A stretch of DNA of 64,000 nucleotides from Bacteroidales bacterium (GCA_023146135.1 JAGLCR010000002.1:1-64000); one strand, 5' to 3'; positions 36,972 to 45,676 are shown, numbered from the stretch's first letter. The notes: generated from the sequence alone by a model not told the origin. Numbers and translations are program-made.

Positions 36972-36999
36972 TTATGCTAAACGTATGAAATCTAAGTAG

Positions 37000-37440
37000 T
37001 TATCTCTTTTTAAGAAAGAATTTTTTTAGTAAATCCGAAGATGCTTTTTCCATTAATCCACCCATCAGTTTCGTTTTAGGGTGAAGCAATTTGTCTCCTG
37101 ATTTTTTGTGTCCATGTCTGTCGTCAGATGCACCATACACAATTCCACTTATTTGGGTCCAGTAGCTAGCGCCAGCACACATTACACAAGGCTCAAGGGT
37201 GACATATAATATACAGTCTTTAAGATACTTACTCCCTAAATAGTTTTCAGCAGCCGTTATGGCTAGCATCTCAGCATGAGCGGTGGCATCATTTAGCTTT
37301 TCAGTCATATTATGAGCGCGTGCGATAATTTGTTTATTGCAAACGATTACCGCACCAACTGGCACTTCATTCTCCTCGAAGGCTTGGCGTGCCTCTTTTA
37401 GAGCTTCTTTCATAAAATACTCATCCGAAAATAGTTCCAT
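37000..37440 (-). CDS. tadA: tRNA-specific adenosine deaminase
   Basis: Deaminates A34 to inosine in the anticodon of tRNA-Arg(ACG). The zinc site is visible as HAEMLAI and PCVMCAGA, and ARAHNMTEKLNDATAHAE is typical. The start is uncertain: the track begins at 37470, but a TACCTTTA box (37451-37458) would then lie inside the gene; MELFSDEYFMKEAL (37440) is the best start and gives 146 aa, close to other TadA proteins. A 17-bp hairpin lies just upstream. Confidence 0.93.
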   Translation of the reverse strand: MELFSDEYFMKEALKEARQAFEENEVPVGAVIVCNKQIIARAHNMTEKLNDATAHAEMLAITAAENYLGSKYLKDCILYVTLEPCVMCAGASYWTQISGIVYGASDDRHGHKKSGDKLLHPKTKLMGGLMEKASSDLLKKFFLKKR

Positions 37441-37468
37441 TTCCATACTATAAAGGTATTTATAATGC

Positions 37469-37505
37469 ATTCAATAGTACCCTAGTCCCTAGGGTGCTAT
37501 TGAAT
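37469..37505 (+). terminator. Strong plus-strand terminator hairpin between tadA and the T9SS gene
   Basis: ATTCAATAGTACCCTAG pairs with CTAGGGTGCTATTGAAT across a 3-nt loop (17 bp with one U-G pair in plus-strand RNA, an A-C mismatch in minus-strand RNA), followed by ATTTTTATTT on the plus strand. Its polarity fits plus-strand transcripts, perhaps from the mlaE operon. Confidence 0.7.
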
Positions 37506-37516
37506 TTTTATTTGAT

Positions 37517-38326
37517 TTATCGCTTGATAAATAGCTCAGAAAATTGGGCGTCTTTATTTTGTATCTGAATGATATACGACCCTTTGGGAAGATCTGAAAT
37601 ATTAATATCCACACTTTCTAAACCACCATTAAACTGATCACTAATAATTAGTTTGCCAGTTAAATCTAATATTTTAATATCATAATATTGAATTGATGAA
37701 GTTTCGATACTTAGTACATTATTGGCGGGATTAGGAAAAATATTAAACGAATTAGCCAGGCCCTCACTATTCATTCCAATACTAAGGTCTTCGTTATATG
37801 TATAATTAGTGTTATAAATAACATCTCCAGAAGTGGCATTATTCCCATCAGCAGCATTTAGCGAAGCGTAAAAGGTAACACCACCACTACCAGTCGCAGG
37901 AGCGGTCCAATCAAACGACCAAGATTTGGTGTTGTTGGATGGAGTCAATCCGTTGCCTGTATGAGTAACAGCGTGCGCCAGATTGGTAAGTTGTGTTTCA
38001 TTAGCATTGGTTATAGTAAAAACGCCCTTTTTTGCCTTAGTAGCATCTTCGGCAGTAATTTCAAAACCAAATTTTGCAACACCCGAATGTATGCCCGTAA
38101 GAGTAATCGTATATTTTGTTCCAGGAGCGTATCCGCCTACTGGAATATTGCTCGAGATCCAACTAATTGCTGTTTGTGCAGATCCTGTATGACAGGCACT
38201 GCAGTCTGCACCATCGGCTGGGGAACCGGTTTTTGCACCAGGTGAATGTGACACGTTTGATATTGCAGACCCCAATATAATGACGATTGCGATAACACTT
38301 AGATAAAGAAAGAATCGGTTTTTCAT
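37517..38326 (-). CDS. Secreted reelin-like/choice-of-anchor V protein with CxxCH motif and T9SS domain
   Basis: A 269-aa secreted protein. After the signal region (MKNRFFLYLSVIAIVIILGSAIS) comes DCSACHTG, a CxxCH haem c or metal site, then a beta-sandwich domain (~50-180; GYAPGTKYTITLTG, KFGFEITAED, WSFDWTAPATGSGGVTFYASLNAADGN) of the reelin-like/choice-of-anchor V kind, and a type A T9SS sorting domain (NIFPNPANNVLSIET ... ELFIKR). The ATG at 38326 gives the signal peptide; the track start is 22 codons upstream. Confidence 0.83.
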   Translation of the reverse strand: MKNRFFLYLSVIAIVIILGSAISNVSHSPGAKTGSPADGADCSACHTGSAQTAISWISSNIPVGGYAPGTKYTITLTGIHSGVAKFGFEITAEDATKAKKGVFTITNANETQLTNLAHAVTHTGNGLTPSNNTKSWSFDWTAPATGSGGVTFYASLNAADGNNATSGDVIYNTNYTYNEDLSIGMNSEGLANSFNIFPNPANNVLSIETSSIQYYDIKILDLTGKLIISDQFNGGLESVDINISDLPKGSYIIQIQNKDAQFSELFIKR

Positions 38327-38494
38327 AAAAATACTGATTTGATTTATAATTATCCGTAAAAATAGGGTATAAATCTTTACCACATCAATCACTTGATATA
38401 TATTATTTTAAGATTATTCAGATTTGGGTTAAAGGAAGTGGTTTGGAGCTGTTTTTCATATTAATATTTTAGTGTTTCTATTTCAAAAAAAACA

Positions 38495-38502
38495 TATCTT
38501 TG
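38495..38502 (+). promoter_or_regulatory. minus-7 promoter box for tRNA-Leu
   Basis: TATCTTTG, 24 bp before the first base of the tRNA. Confidence 0.65.
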
Positions 38503-38525
38503 CACTTCCAAATTCCTAAACAAAT

Positions 38526-38609
38526 GCCCAGGTGGCGGAATTGGTAGACGCGTTGGTCTCAAACACCAATGAGGTAACACTCGTGCCGGTTCGACCCCGG
38601 CCCTGGGTA
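38526..38609 (+). tRNA. tRNA-Leu (anticodon CAA)
   Basis: An 84-nt class II tRNA. Acceptor GCCCAGG pairs with CCTGGGT (first pair G-U), D-loop TTGGTAGAC, anticodon arm TTGGT-CTCAAAC-ACCAA giving CAA, long variable arm (TGAGGTAACACTCG), and T-arm CCGGTTCGACCCCGG. Discriminator A is at 38609; CCA is not encoded. An own promoter box and terminator flank it. Confidence 0.96.
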
Positions 38610-38612
38610 CTG

Positions 38613-38655
38613 AAGCGGACAAGTCAATATTTTTCATTGACTGTCCGCTTTTTAT
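38613..38655 (+). terminator. Intrinsic terminator after tRNA-Leu
   Basis: AAGCGGACA-A-GTCAAT pairs with ATTGAC-TGTCCGCTT (one bulged A) and leads into TTTTTATTT, 3 bp after the tRNA. Confidence 0.9.
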
Positions 38656-38805
38656 TTGCTTGCATTTCTCTGTAAAATAGCTCATTATATGAAATACCTC
38701 ATTAATATTATCGGTTAGAACTTGCTTAGTATCTGCCTGAACGACCATCCCTTTAGGAAACATAGCTTTTTGCAAGCTCTTTTTAAACTGAAATGTTCCG
38801 CTAAG

Positions 38806-39072
38806 CTAGAGTTTATCGAGCTTTTGAGTTTTTTCAATTATTAATTTTATCTTTTCAGACTGGTAAGATGTTGAATAATTTTCGTTACTAATTTTTTCAT
38901 CTAATATGATTATTTGCTTTTCTAACTTACTAGAAAATTTTTGATATAAATTCTCAGGAATTTTACCATAAGTAAACCTTTCTTCAATAATTTCCAATTC
39001 CTTTTTTAGTTCGGTTATTTTTTTCTTATCCTCCTTAATCTCTTTTTTAAGGTCTTCGCTTCGATTGTTAAC
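38806..39072 (-). pseudogene. C-terminal remnant of a probable large serine recombinase
   Basis: An open frame of 88 codons with no start: it opens after a TGA and reads a charged coiled coil (SEDLKKEIKEDKKKITELKKEL), then IIEERFTYGKIPENLYQKFSSKLEKQI. This composition and the YGKIPENLYQKF pattern are like the C-terminal region of Bacteroidota site-specific serine recombinases. The ORF track lists only its last 63 aa from an internal TTG. Zinc ribbon and catalytic domain are absent, so it is a decayed fragment next to tRNA-Leu. Family call is tentative. Confidence 0.5.
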
Positions 39073-39100
39073 TCATGGAGAGTTGAGGAGACGAGGGAAA

Positions 39101-39778
39101 TTACCATGCAACTGCCCAATAAACAATCAACGCCTTAGAGTCATTTACAGCGACACCTGAAGTATAACCTTGCTTAATGGATTCAGGTAATAAATTCCAA
39201 TTATATGCATATGATTCCTCTATTACATTTGCAAAATCATGCTCTAATACATAAATCTGAAAATCAGCTGGTAGGCCACAATTTGTATTGTCATTAAGAT
39301 CAAAAGGTAAATATTGTTGGAATACTTCCCGAAAATTGGGTAAAAAGAAATCATTATTTAGATTAAATATCTGAACCAAATCATTGATACTATATAATTT
39401 TAGCAGATGCTCCTCTGAACTTATTATGTTGTATTCACTTTCTTCAGAAGCTAAATTTCTCTTCGACTTTAATCTTAAATCATTTTTCCTATTTAAATAT
39501 AATTGATCACTATCATACTTGTAAATTAAACAAATGTATAAAACCTCAAATTCTGAAGGAATATATGGTTTATCTAGTGGTTCTGAATTATAAAAAGCAT
39601 CAACCAATTTTCCAGAAGAATGCTTACTACTATCTTGCAAATGTGGAAAAAAAGACATTATCGAATCGGGTATTACAAAATTATTTCTAGGTATATCCAA
39701 TTCAGGAGTAACACAAGAAGCAAATAAGCTTGTAACTAAAATTAGCACTGTATATTTTAGAGGATTCAATTTTATCAT
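39101..39778 (-). CDS. Predicted lipoprotein downstream of the RHS tail (candidate immunity or accessory protein)
   Basis: A 225-aa protein with an N-terminal signal and lipobox (LVTSLFASC). The mature part has no motif I recognise; it is rich in Asn, Leu and acidic residues and ends in VIVYWAVAW-like hydrophobic sequence. It lies 11 bp behind an orphan RHS C-terminal fragment on the same strand. In RHS systems the downstream gene usually encodes immunity; a lipoprotein immunity protein would point to a periplasm-acting toxin. That role is inferred from position only. Confidence 0.55.
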   Translation of the reverse strand: MIKLNPLKYTVLILVTSLFASCVTPELDIPRNNFVIPDSIMSFFPHLQDSSKHSSGKLVDAFYNSEPLDKPYIPSEFEVLYICLIYKYDSDQLYLNRKNDLRLKSKRNLASEESEYNIISSEEHLLKLYSINDLVQIFNLNNDFFLPNFREVFQQYLPFDLNDNTNCGLPADFQIYVLEHDFANVIEESYAYNWNLLPESIKQGYTSGVAVNDSKALIVYWAVAW

Positions 39779-39789
39779 ATTTATTTTTA

Positions 39790-40146
39790 TTATTTTCTAT
39801 TTTCTAAACCCCATTGAAGTAATTCAAGAAAAATATTCGCAGCACCTCCATTAAATTTGACTACTCTTTTATCATATGAATACGTACGAATTTCATAAGT
39901 GTCCACATGTCTATAAGGAGTAATAAGTTGTTTGAAAAAACTCTTCACAGTTAATACACTTTTAGGAGTCAGCTCATTGGGATCTTCAATCCCTTCCAGT
40001 CCCCAAGGATCAATATAATTTAATGGATTATGATAGCAGTAAGCATACGGGGATATTCCAGGAAACTTATCACTCAACAGATCCACACTTAGCCAAACCG
40101 ACAACTCACTATCATAATACCTAGCACCATCGTATTTATAGTCCAT
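39790..40146 (-). CDS. Orphan RHS repeat-associated core fragment with C-terminal tail
   Basis: A 118-aa frame starting MDYKYDGARYYDSELSVWLSVDLLSDKFP, the conserved RHS core that normally stands at the end of a >1000-aa RHS/YD-repeat shell, followed by PYAYCYHNPLNYIDPWGLEG and a ~65-aa variable tail. The YD-repeat body is absent, so this is a displaced tip cassette or a fragment. The tail (FFKQLITPYRHVDTYEIRTY) has no motif I know. Track start 40170 overlaps the upstream gene, so the ATG at 40146 is used. Confidence 0.75.
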   Translation of the reverse strand: MDYKYDGARYYDSELSVWLSVDLLSDKFPGISPYAYCYHNPLNYIDPWGLEGIEDPNELTPKSVLTVKSFFKQLITPYRHVDTYEIRTYSYDKRVVKFNGGAANIFLELLQWGLENRK

Positions 40147-40148
40147 AA

Positions 40149-40823
40149 TTATAAACATTTCTTTACACACCTAACTGGCAAATAAGTTTCACTTGTTTTA
40201 GATGAACTTCCAGATCTCCTCCAAAAATAATCTTTATAAAAAGTAGTACAGCATTTTTGCCCACTTTTGGTTAAATAGGAATCCGAAGCCCAAAATTCAG
40301 ATTGGCCTAAAAAAGGTAGTCTAATATTTAAAAATTCACCCTTCTCAAAATCATAATAACCATATCTTTTCAAGTTTAATCCATAATCATTATTCTTTTT
40401 CAAAGAGTCAAAAGCATTGTAATTGTAATCGCCAATATATTTTTTCAAATCATTTATTTCGTTTTCTGTAGGTAAATGCCAGCCTTCAGGGCATGATTGT
40501 ATGGCTGTTTCCCAACCGTAGTAATAACCATACTTCTTAACTTTTCGTTCTTTGTGCTTAAAAGCAACGCAGCCTGAATCTGCTTTATATGCCAAGTTTT
40601 CTGCCATCCATTTATGATCTCCTATTCTTACCCATTTATACTTCTTACCATCTCTTTCATCAATGAAATAGCCAGATGTTCCACTATAGCTATTCAATGT
40701 ATCTAGACTTGTTGAATTGGAAGATATTACTTTTGAAGTATGACAATTCTCAAAAATGATAATGGCTAAAACAATAGCCATTATCATTTTTATTTTCTGT
40801 AAAATAATTTTATTAATTTCCAT
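40149..40823 (-). CDS. FISUMP-domain lipoprotein
   Basis: A 224-aa lipoprotein: hydrophobic N-terminus ending in FENC. The domain DGKKYKWVRIGDHKWMAENLAY ... SCPEGWHLPTENEINDLKKYIG ... ETYLPVRCVKKC is the Fibrobacter succinogenes major paralogous (FISUMP) domain, a C-type-lectin-like surface fold with paired cysteines. Function is unknown, but the fold often binds or displays ligands. It is separated by 2 bp from the RHS fragment and has a promoter box at 40863-40870, so these accessory genes form a unit. Confidence 0.83.
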   Translation of the reverse strand: MEINKIILQKIKMIMAIVLAIIIFENCHTSKVISSNSTSLDTLNSYSGTSGYFIDERDGKKYKWVRIGDHKWMAENLAYKADSGCVAFKHKERKVKKYGYYYGWETAIQSCPEGWHLPTENEINDLKKYIGDYNYNAFDSLKKNNDYGLNLKRYGYYDFEKGEFLNIRLPFLGQSEFWASDSYLTKSGQKCCTTFYKDYFWRRSGSSSKTSETYLPVRCVKKCL

Positions 40824-40862
40824 ATCCTTCTGATCCTAAAATTAATTTCCTTTTTGGTAATT

Positions 40863-40870
40863 CAAAATTA
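40863..40870 (-). promoter_or_regulatory. minus-7 promoter box for the FISUMP-RHS unit
   Basis: Reads TAATTTTG on the minus strand, matching TAnnTTTG, 40 bp before the FISUMP start. Confidence 0.5.
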
Positions 40871-41297
40871 CTTTGTTTCTGAGCCACTCTATTGGGGTGT
40901 TTAGCGTTGAACTGCCGACCTCATGATTATGAAATATATTCATTTAGTAACATATTAAAAACAAAAAATAATCTGTAATACTCTATTTATATGCTAATTA
41001 CATTAAAGGGCTTTTCCGAGGGCATGGTCTCTTATAACGGACCTATTTGCATTCGGAAAACAGATGTCTCTCTATAAAAATCAAAGATAATGAATATTAT
41101 AATTTGTTGGCTAGAGAATTAGAAATATTACTTTGTCCCTCGGAAAACAGGGTTTTTCCGAGACTTTGGTCTGTTATAACGTGCCTTTTGCAAGCATACT
41201 GCTACACCAAAAACCTAGAACACTAACTCACTAAGTCGTTCAATTTCATGTATCAATAGGTTCGCGTTTTGCTTACCACTTTAATTCTCCATTTTTG
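40871..41297. other. Long noncoding region with repeats
   Basis: About 430 bp without a supported gene, between the accessory patch and the large T9SS gene. It holds the imperfect repeat pair 41011-41043/41153-41185, the related words CGGAAAACAG at 41054 and 41141, and a short hairpin at 41139-41162 (CTCGGAAAA/TTTTCCGAG). Otherwise nothing recognised. Confidence 0.6.
41011..41185. repeat. Imperfect direct repeat pair, 33 bp each
   Basis: CTTTTCCGAG...GGTCTCTTATAACGGACC (41011-41043) and TTTTTCCGAG...GGTCTGTTATAACGTGCC (41153-41185) agree at about 25 of 33 bases; only the middle bases differ. They may be edges of a lost mobile unit. Confidence 0.65.
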
Positions 41298-41328
41298 TTT
41301 GTTTTATGTTCAAAAAGAGCTAATTTTG
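41298..41328 (+). promoter_or_regulatory. Promoter of the large T9SS adhesin-like gene
   Basis: TTTG (41298-41301), 19-bp spacer, TAATTTTG (41321-41328): a complete Bacteroidota minus-33/minus-7 promoter, 27 bp before the corrected start codon. Confidence 0.75.
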
Positions 41329-41355
41329 AATTTTTGTCATACCATACTCAACTAT

Positions 41356-44300
41356 ATGAAACAATTGATATTTACTTTGGCAGCATTTGTTTTCTCTACT
41401 ACTGTCTTCTCACAGAACCTGTATGTTGATTCTGCGAGTACCTGTACTCTTGCATGCAACGGAAATACTTGGAATACAGCGTATGTCGATCTGCAGGATG
41501 CTTTGTCAGTAGCACTTGCAGGAGATACAATCTTTGTAGCAAAAGGAACGTACTTTCCTGATGAAGGTGTTGGTTATACGAATAATAACCGCCAACAGTA
41601 TTTTGAGATTCCTGATAGTGTGGTGTTATTTGGTGGGTATCCAAATGGTGGAGGCCCTCGTGATTGGGTTCAGAATCTCACTATCCTTTCTGGAGATATA
41701 AATCAGAATGGATACATTAGTGGAAATGCTTCTCATGTAATTTTTACGGAAAATGTGTCCTCAGAGTTGATTGTGGAAGGTTTTACAATTACTATGGGGT
41801 ATGCCGCCTACGGTTCTGTTACTTTTGATAAGAGAGGCGGAGGATGGCATAATAAAGGGTCAGGAAATGGGAATGCTTCTTCACCTCAAGTAAGGAACTG
41901 TATTTTCATAAGTAATAAAGCAGATGGTGGTGGCGCTATCTATGATGATGCCACCAGTTACGGTGCTTCAAGCATGATTATTGAGAACTGTAAGTTTATC
42001 GATAATAGAGCGGATGACTGGGGTGGTGATATCTATTTTAATGCTCATCATCATGGTGTTAGCTCTCCAGATGTAAAAAACTGTTCTTTCTTAAACTCAT
42101 ATAGTGGTGGAGCAGGTGGTTCTATTTATGTTGGAAATGGCAGCTATTCTACTGCTACTCCATATTTCGATTCCTGTGTGTTTGAGAGCAGTTACTCTTA
42201 CAATCAAGGTGGTGCTATTTACTTTGCTTCCACTACAGGCACGAGCAATCCAATATTTGAAAACTGCAGTTTTAACTACAATGAAACCAGCCTGAACCGT
42301 GGAGGTGCTATTATGCTTAATACATGGATGGGACAGGGTAGAGCTACAATCAAAAACTGTCGTTTTACTGGTAATATCGCTAGTACTTATGGTGGCGGAT
42401 TGACAATAAACGGATATCAGGGGAATTATGGTGCCGATATTATTAATTGTGTTTTTGACGGAAATTACTCTTCCTATCAGGGGAGTGCAGTCTTTAACTC
42501 GGTTTGTGATGTTTCTTACGTAAATTGTACTTTTACAGCTAATGATGGTGATGTAGCCTTGTATGCAAACCATTCGCAACTTTATGTAACGAACTGTATC
42601 TTGTGGGATAACTTAGCTGGCGAAATAAAAATGGATACAAATAGTACTGTGTACATTTCAAACAGCATAATATTAAATGATGAGTATAGGTTGTTATGGG
42701 ATGATAATCTGGGATTTGACGGAGGAGGGAATCGGTTTAAGGACCCTTTGTTTACAAACCCCGCAATTGGTGATTTCAGTCTACTAGCTTGTTCACCAGC
42801 TATCAATACAGGCAGAAACGACAGCTTACCAATAGGGGCACAATATGATATCCTCGGTAATCCAAGAATTTATAATAATCAAACAGTGGACATTGGCGCT
42901 ATTGAATACTTGGGAAGTCCAAGCTATATGGTGATTGATTCATTGGAAATAATGGAGTACTATTCGTGCTTGGATACTACTGCCACTGCAAGACTTAGCC
43001 TAGCATCCATGGGTGGCGCCACCAGCATTCTATGGGATAATGGTGAAACGCTGAACCCTGCTATTAATTTGCAAAATATTCATCATAAGGTAGTTGTATC
43101 GAATACGAGTGGCTGTACAGATTCTTTGGAATTTTCGATAAACAAGTATTTCAATAATCATATTTATGTTGACTCCGCTGCTACAGGTGATAATACTGGC
43201 TGTGACTGGGCCAATGCTTATAATAATCTTCAGGATGCTTTGTACCATGCAAAAGCAACTTATACAGTTCATATAGCAAAAGGCAGTTATTTTCCAGATC
43301 AGGGTTTTGATGTTACCAGTAATAATCATTTGGAAAGCTTTAATATACCCGATAGTGTAAAAGTATTAGGAGGATATCCTTCTGGTGGAGGAGTGAGAAA
43401 CCCAGATTCAATATGGACGATTCTATCTGGTGAAATTCAACATGATACATTGTATTCAAACAACTCCTATAAAATTATTGTTGCCGAAGGTGTTAGCAAT
43501 CAAACAGAAATTGACGGGCTAATAATAACTGGAGGAGTTTCAAATGCTTTCTATAATGAGGGTCAGGGCAAACAAATTGAATCTTCTCCCGTTATTCGAA
43601 ACTGCACCTTTAAAGACAATCATGTTACTTCTAATGGAGTTTTACAGAATTATGCTAATTATTTTGGTAAAGCAAACCCTTCCATTATCGATTGTAAATT
43701 CATAAATAATACCGCTACAAGTGCGGGTATTTTAGTGAATACCTCTTTCTTCTACACTGAATGTAATCCACTGATATTGAATTGTGTATTTCAAGGAAAT
43801 TATAATTCCTACAAAGGCGGGGCAATGCTGAACTATGCGGGTAGCAACGGAGAGTGTAAGCCTGATATCATTAACTGTAGTTTTATCAATAACACTTCAG
43901 GAAGCCATGGTGGGGCTATAGCAAACGATATCTACAGTACAGGTGTTTGTAGTCCTAAGATCACCAACTGTACATTTTTTAATAACACTTCTTGGTATTC
44001 AAATAGTGGTTCTATATTTAATGATGAAAGTAGTCCTATACTGAATAACTGTATTTTGTGGGGGCTTGATTCGGTTCAGGTTCTGAATACAAGTAGCAGC
44101 AGTCCTACATACGCAAACTGCATTATTCAAGGCAGCGGCAGTGCTAACTGGAAACCTACATACGGTACAGATGGCGGTAATAACATTGACTCTTTTCCTG
44201 CTTTTGTTGACACAGTCAATTTTAATATCCATTTATCGGCAATATCGCCAGCAATCAACACAGGTGATACTTCAGGCTTGTTTATTCCTGCTTTCGACTT

Positions 44301-45615
44301 AGATTACAACCATAGAATTGCCGCTGGAACAATTGATATTGGATGCTATGAGTATGGTTCTGGATCATATGCAACAAGTACTCTTGGGACAGATTATCAA
44401 ACAGCCTGCAACTCATATATATGGATTGATGGTATTACTTATACAAGCAATAATACCTCAGCTACCTATATTCTCACAAATTCGATAGGTGGGGATAGTA
44501 TTGTTACATTAAACCTTACCATTAATCAAAGTACTTATGGACTTGATCAGCAAGTTGCCTGCGATAGCTTTGTGTGGATCGATGGCACTACTTATTATAC
44601 AAGCAACAACTCAGCTAGCTTCACATTAACAAATGCTGATGGCTGCGATAGTGTAGTAAGCCTGGACTTGACGATTAATAATAGCACTTATTTTACTGAT
44701 GTTCATTCAGTATGTGATAGTTTAGTTTGGATTGATGGAAATACTTATTATTCAAATAACAATAATGCTACTCATACCTTGAGTAATGCAGTCGGTTGCG
44801 ACAGTGTTATTACTTTAGATTTAACAATAAACTACAGTACTTATGGTCTTGATCAGCAAGTAGCCTGTGATAGCTTCACTTGGATTGATGGTATTATCTA
44901 CTATGCAAGTAATAATACCGCTAGCTACACCCTCAGCAATACAGTTGGTTGCGATAGTGTTGTAAGCCTAAACCTGATTATCAATCATAGCACAACGGGG
45001 TTTGATGTTCATACTAGCTGTGACAGCTTTACTTGGATCGACGGCATTACTTATTACGCTGATAATAATTCAGCAATTTACACTTTAACCAATAGCGCTG
45101 GTTGTGACTCTGTTGTTTACCTCGATTTATCGATAGATACCGTGAACAGTGGTGTAACACAAACGGGAGATACACTTTATGCCAATACGCCAAATGCTAT
45201 TTATCAATGGCTAAACTGCAACAGTGGGTATGCAATTATCCCTGGTGAATCATCTCGCCAGTTTATTGCTACAGTAAATGGCTCTTATGCTGTGGAAATA
45301 AAGGAGAACAACTGTACGGATACTTCTGCTTGTTTTAATATCACAGGAATTGGTATTGAAACAATTGAACATAAAATGGGATTTCGTGTATTTCCTAATC
45401 CTACAAAGGGTAAGGTTGAGTTATTCTTCGATCGTGAAATTGGGGATGCAGAAATCCTTATCATGAACTCTCTCGGGCAGCTTGTATTGCAACAAAGGAT
45501 TAGCTCTACAGATTATATTAGTACGGAAATATTAGGTGCTCCAGGAGTTTATTACCTTAGAGTAGTTGATGTACAGGGGCAATCTCTTACTGTTAAGGTA
45601 ATTAAGCAAAAATAG
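41356..45615 (+). CDS. Very large secreted beta-helix surface protein with repeats and T9SS domain
   Basis: A 1419-aa secreted protein (signal MKQLIFTLAAFVFSTTVFSQ). Two successive beta-helix domains (~25-560 and ~600-1010) each begin with a LYVDSA/IYVDSA ... W..AY..LQDAL motif and contain polymorphic-outer-membrane-protein-like coils (GGAIYF, NCSF). Five ~51-residue repeats follow (CDSFTWIDGITYY.SNN...GCDSVVSLDLTIN), then a QWLNC module and a type A T9SS sorting domain (FPNPTKGKVELFF). Likely an adhesin or surface glycan-binding protein; no catalytic site assigned. The track start (41269, TTG) adds 29 residues across the promoter and is rejected. Confidence 0.87.
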   Translation: MKQLIFTLAAFVFSTTVFSQNLYVDSASTCTLACNGNTWNTAYVDLQDALSVALAGDTIFVAKGTYFPDEGVGYTNNNRQQYFEIPDSVVLFGGYPNGGGPRDWVQNLTILSGDINQNGYISGNASHVIFTENVSSELIVEGFTITMGYAAYGSVTFDKRGGGWHNKGSGNGNASSPQVRNCIFISNKADGGGAIYDDATSYGASSMIIENCKFIDNRADDWGGDIYFNAHHHGVSSPDVKNCSFLNSYSGGAGGSIYVGNGSYSTATPYFDSCVFESSYSYNQGGAIYFASTTGTSNPIFENCSFNYNETSLNRGGAIMLNTWMGQGRATIKNCRFTGNIASTYGGGLTINGYQGNYGADIINCVFDGNYSSYQGSAVFNSVCDVSYVNCTFTANDGDVALYANHSQLYVTNCILWDNLAGEIKMDTNSTVYISNSIILNDEYRLLWDDNLGFDGGGNRFKDPLFTNPAIGDFSLLACSPAINTGRNDSLPIGAQYDILGNPRIYNNQTVDIGAIEYLGSPSYMVIDSLEIMEYYSCLDTTATARLSLASMGGATSILWDNGETLNPAINLQNIHHKVVVSNTSGCTDSLEFSINKYFNNHIYVDSAATGDNTGCDWANAYNNLQDALYHAKATYTVHIAKGSYFPDQGFDVTSNNHLESFNIPDSVKVLGGYPSGGGVRNPDSIWTILSGEIQHDTLYSNNSYKIIVAEGVSNQTEIDGLIITGGVSNAFYNEGQGKQIESSPVIRNCTFKDNHVTSNGVLQNYANYFGKANPSIIDCKFINNTATSAGILVNTSFFYTECNPLILNCVFQGNYNSYKGGAMLNYAGSNGECKPDIINCSFINNTSGSHGGAIANDIYSTGVCSPKITNCTFFNNTSWYSNSGSIFNDESSPILNNCILWGLDSVQVLNTSSSSPTYANCIIQGSGSANWKPTYGTDGGNNIDSFPAFVDTVNFNIHLSAISPAINTGDTSGLFIPAFDLDYNHRIAAGTIDIGCYEYGSGSYATSTLGTDYQTACNSYIWIDGITYTSNNTSATYILTNSIGGDSIVTLNLTINQSTYGLDQQVACDSFVWIDGTTYYTSNNSASFTLTNADGCDSVVSLDLTINNSTYFTDVHSVCDSLVWIDGNTYYSNNNNATHTLSNAVGCDSVITLDLTINYSTYGLDQQVACDSFTWIDGIIYYASNNTASYTLSNTVGCDSVVSLNLIINHSTTGFDVHTSCDSFTWIDGITYYADNNSAIYTLTNSAGCDSVVYLDLSIDTVNSGVTQTGDTLYANTPNAIYQWLNCNSGYAIIPGESSRQFIATVNGSYAVEIKENNCTDTSACFNITGIGIETIEHKMGFRVFPNPTKGKVELFFDREIGDAEILIMNSLGQLVLQQRISSTDYISTEILGAPGVYYLRVVDVQGQSLTVKVIKQK
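44389..45150 (+). repeat. Five tandem ~153-bp coding repeats (WIDG repeats)
   Basis: Each encodes a ~51-aa unit with the core CDSFTWIDG, TYY, SNN and GCDSVVSLDLTIN. Related units occur three times in the convergent gene downstream. Confidence 0.85.
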
Positions 45616-45676
45616 GGGGCTTGTCACATGTCTGTTTCTTGTTGTCTTTATCAGATAATAAAGAAGTAATGTACAG

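Noticed and set aside
38461-38775. ORF of 104 aa on the minus strand
   Set aside because: It runs antisense through the whole tRNA-Leu gene and its terminator; the PRAGVEPARVLPHWCLRPTRL stretch is just the reverse translation of the tRNA.
41011-41185. Integron attC sites
   Set aside because: TTATAAC resembles a core-site word, but no full R/L core pairs with a foldable spacer and no integrase gene are visible.
42097-43329. Minus-strand ORFs inside the large T9SS gene
   Set aside because: They are antisense frames of the repetitive beta-helix coding sequence, without signal peptides or family motifs.
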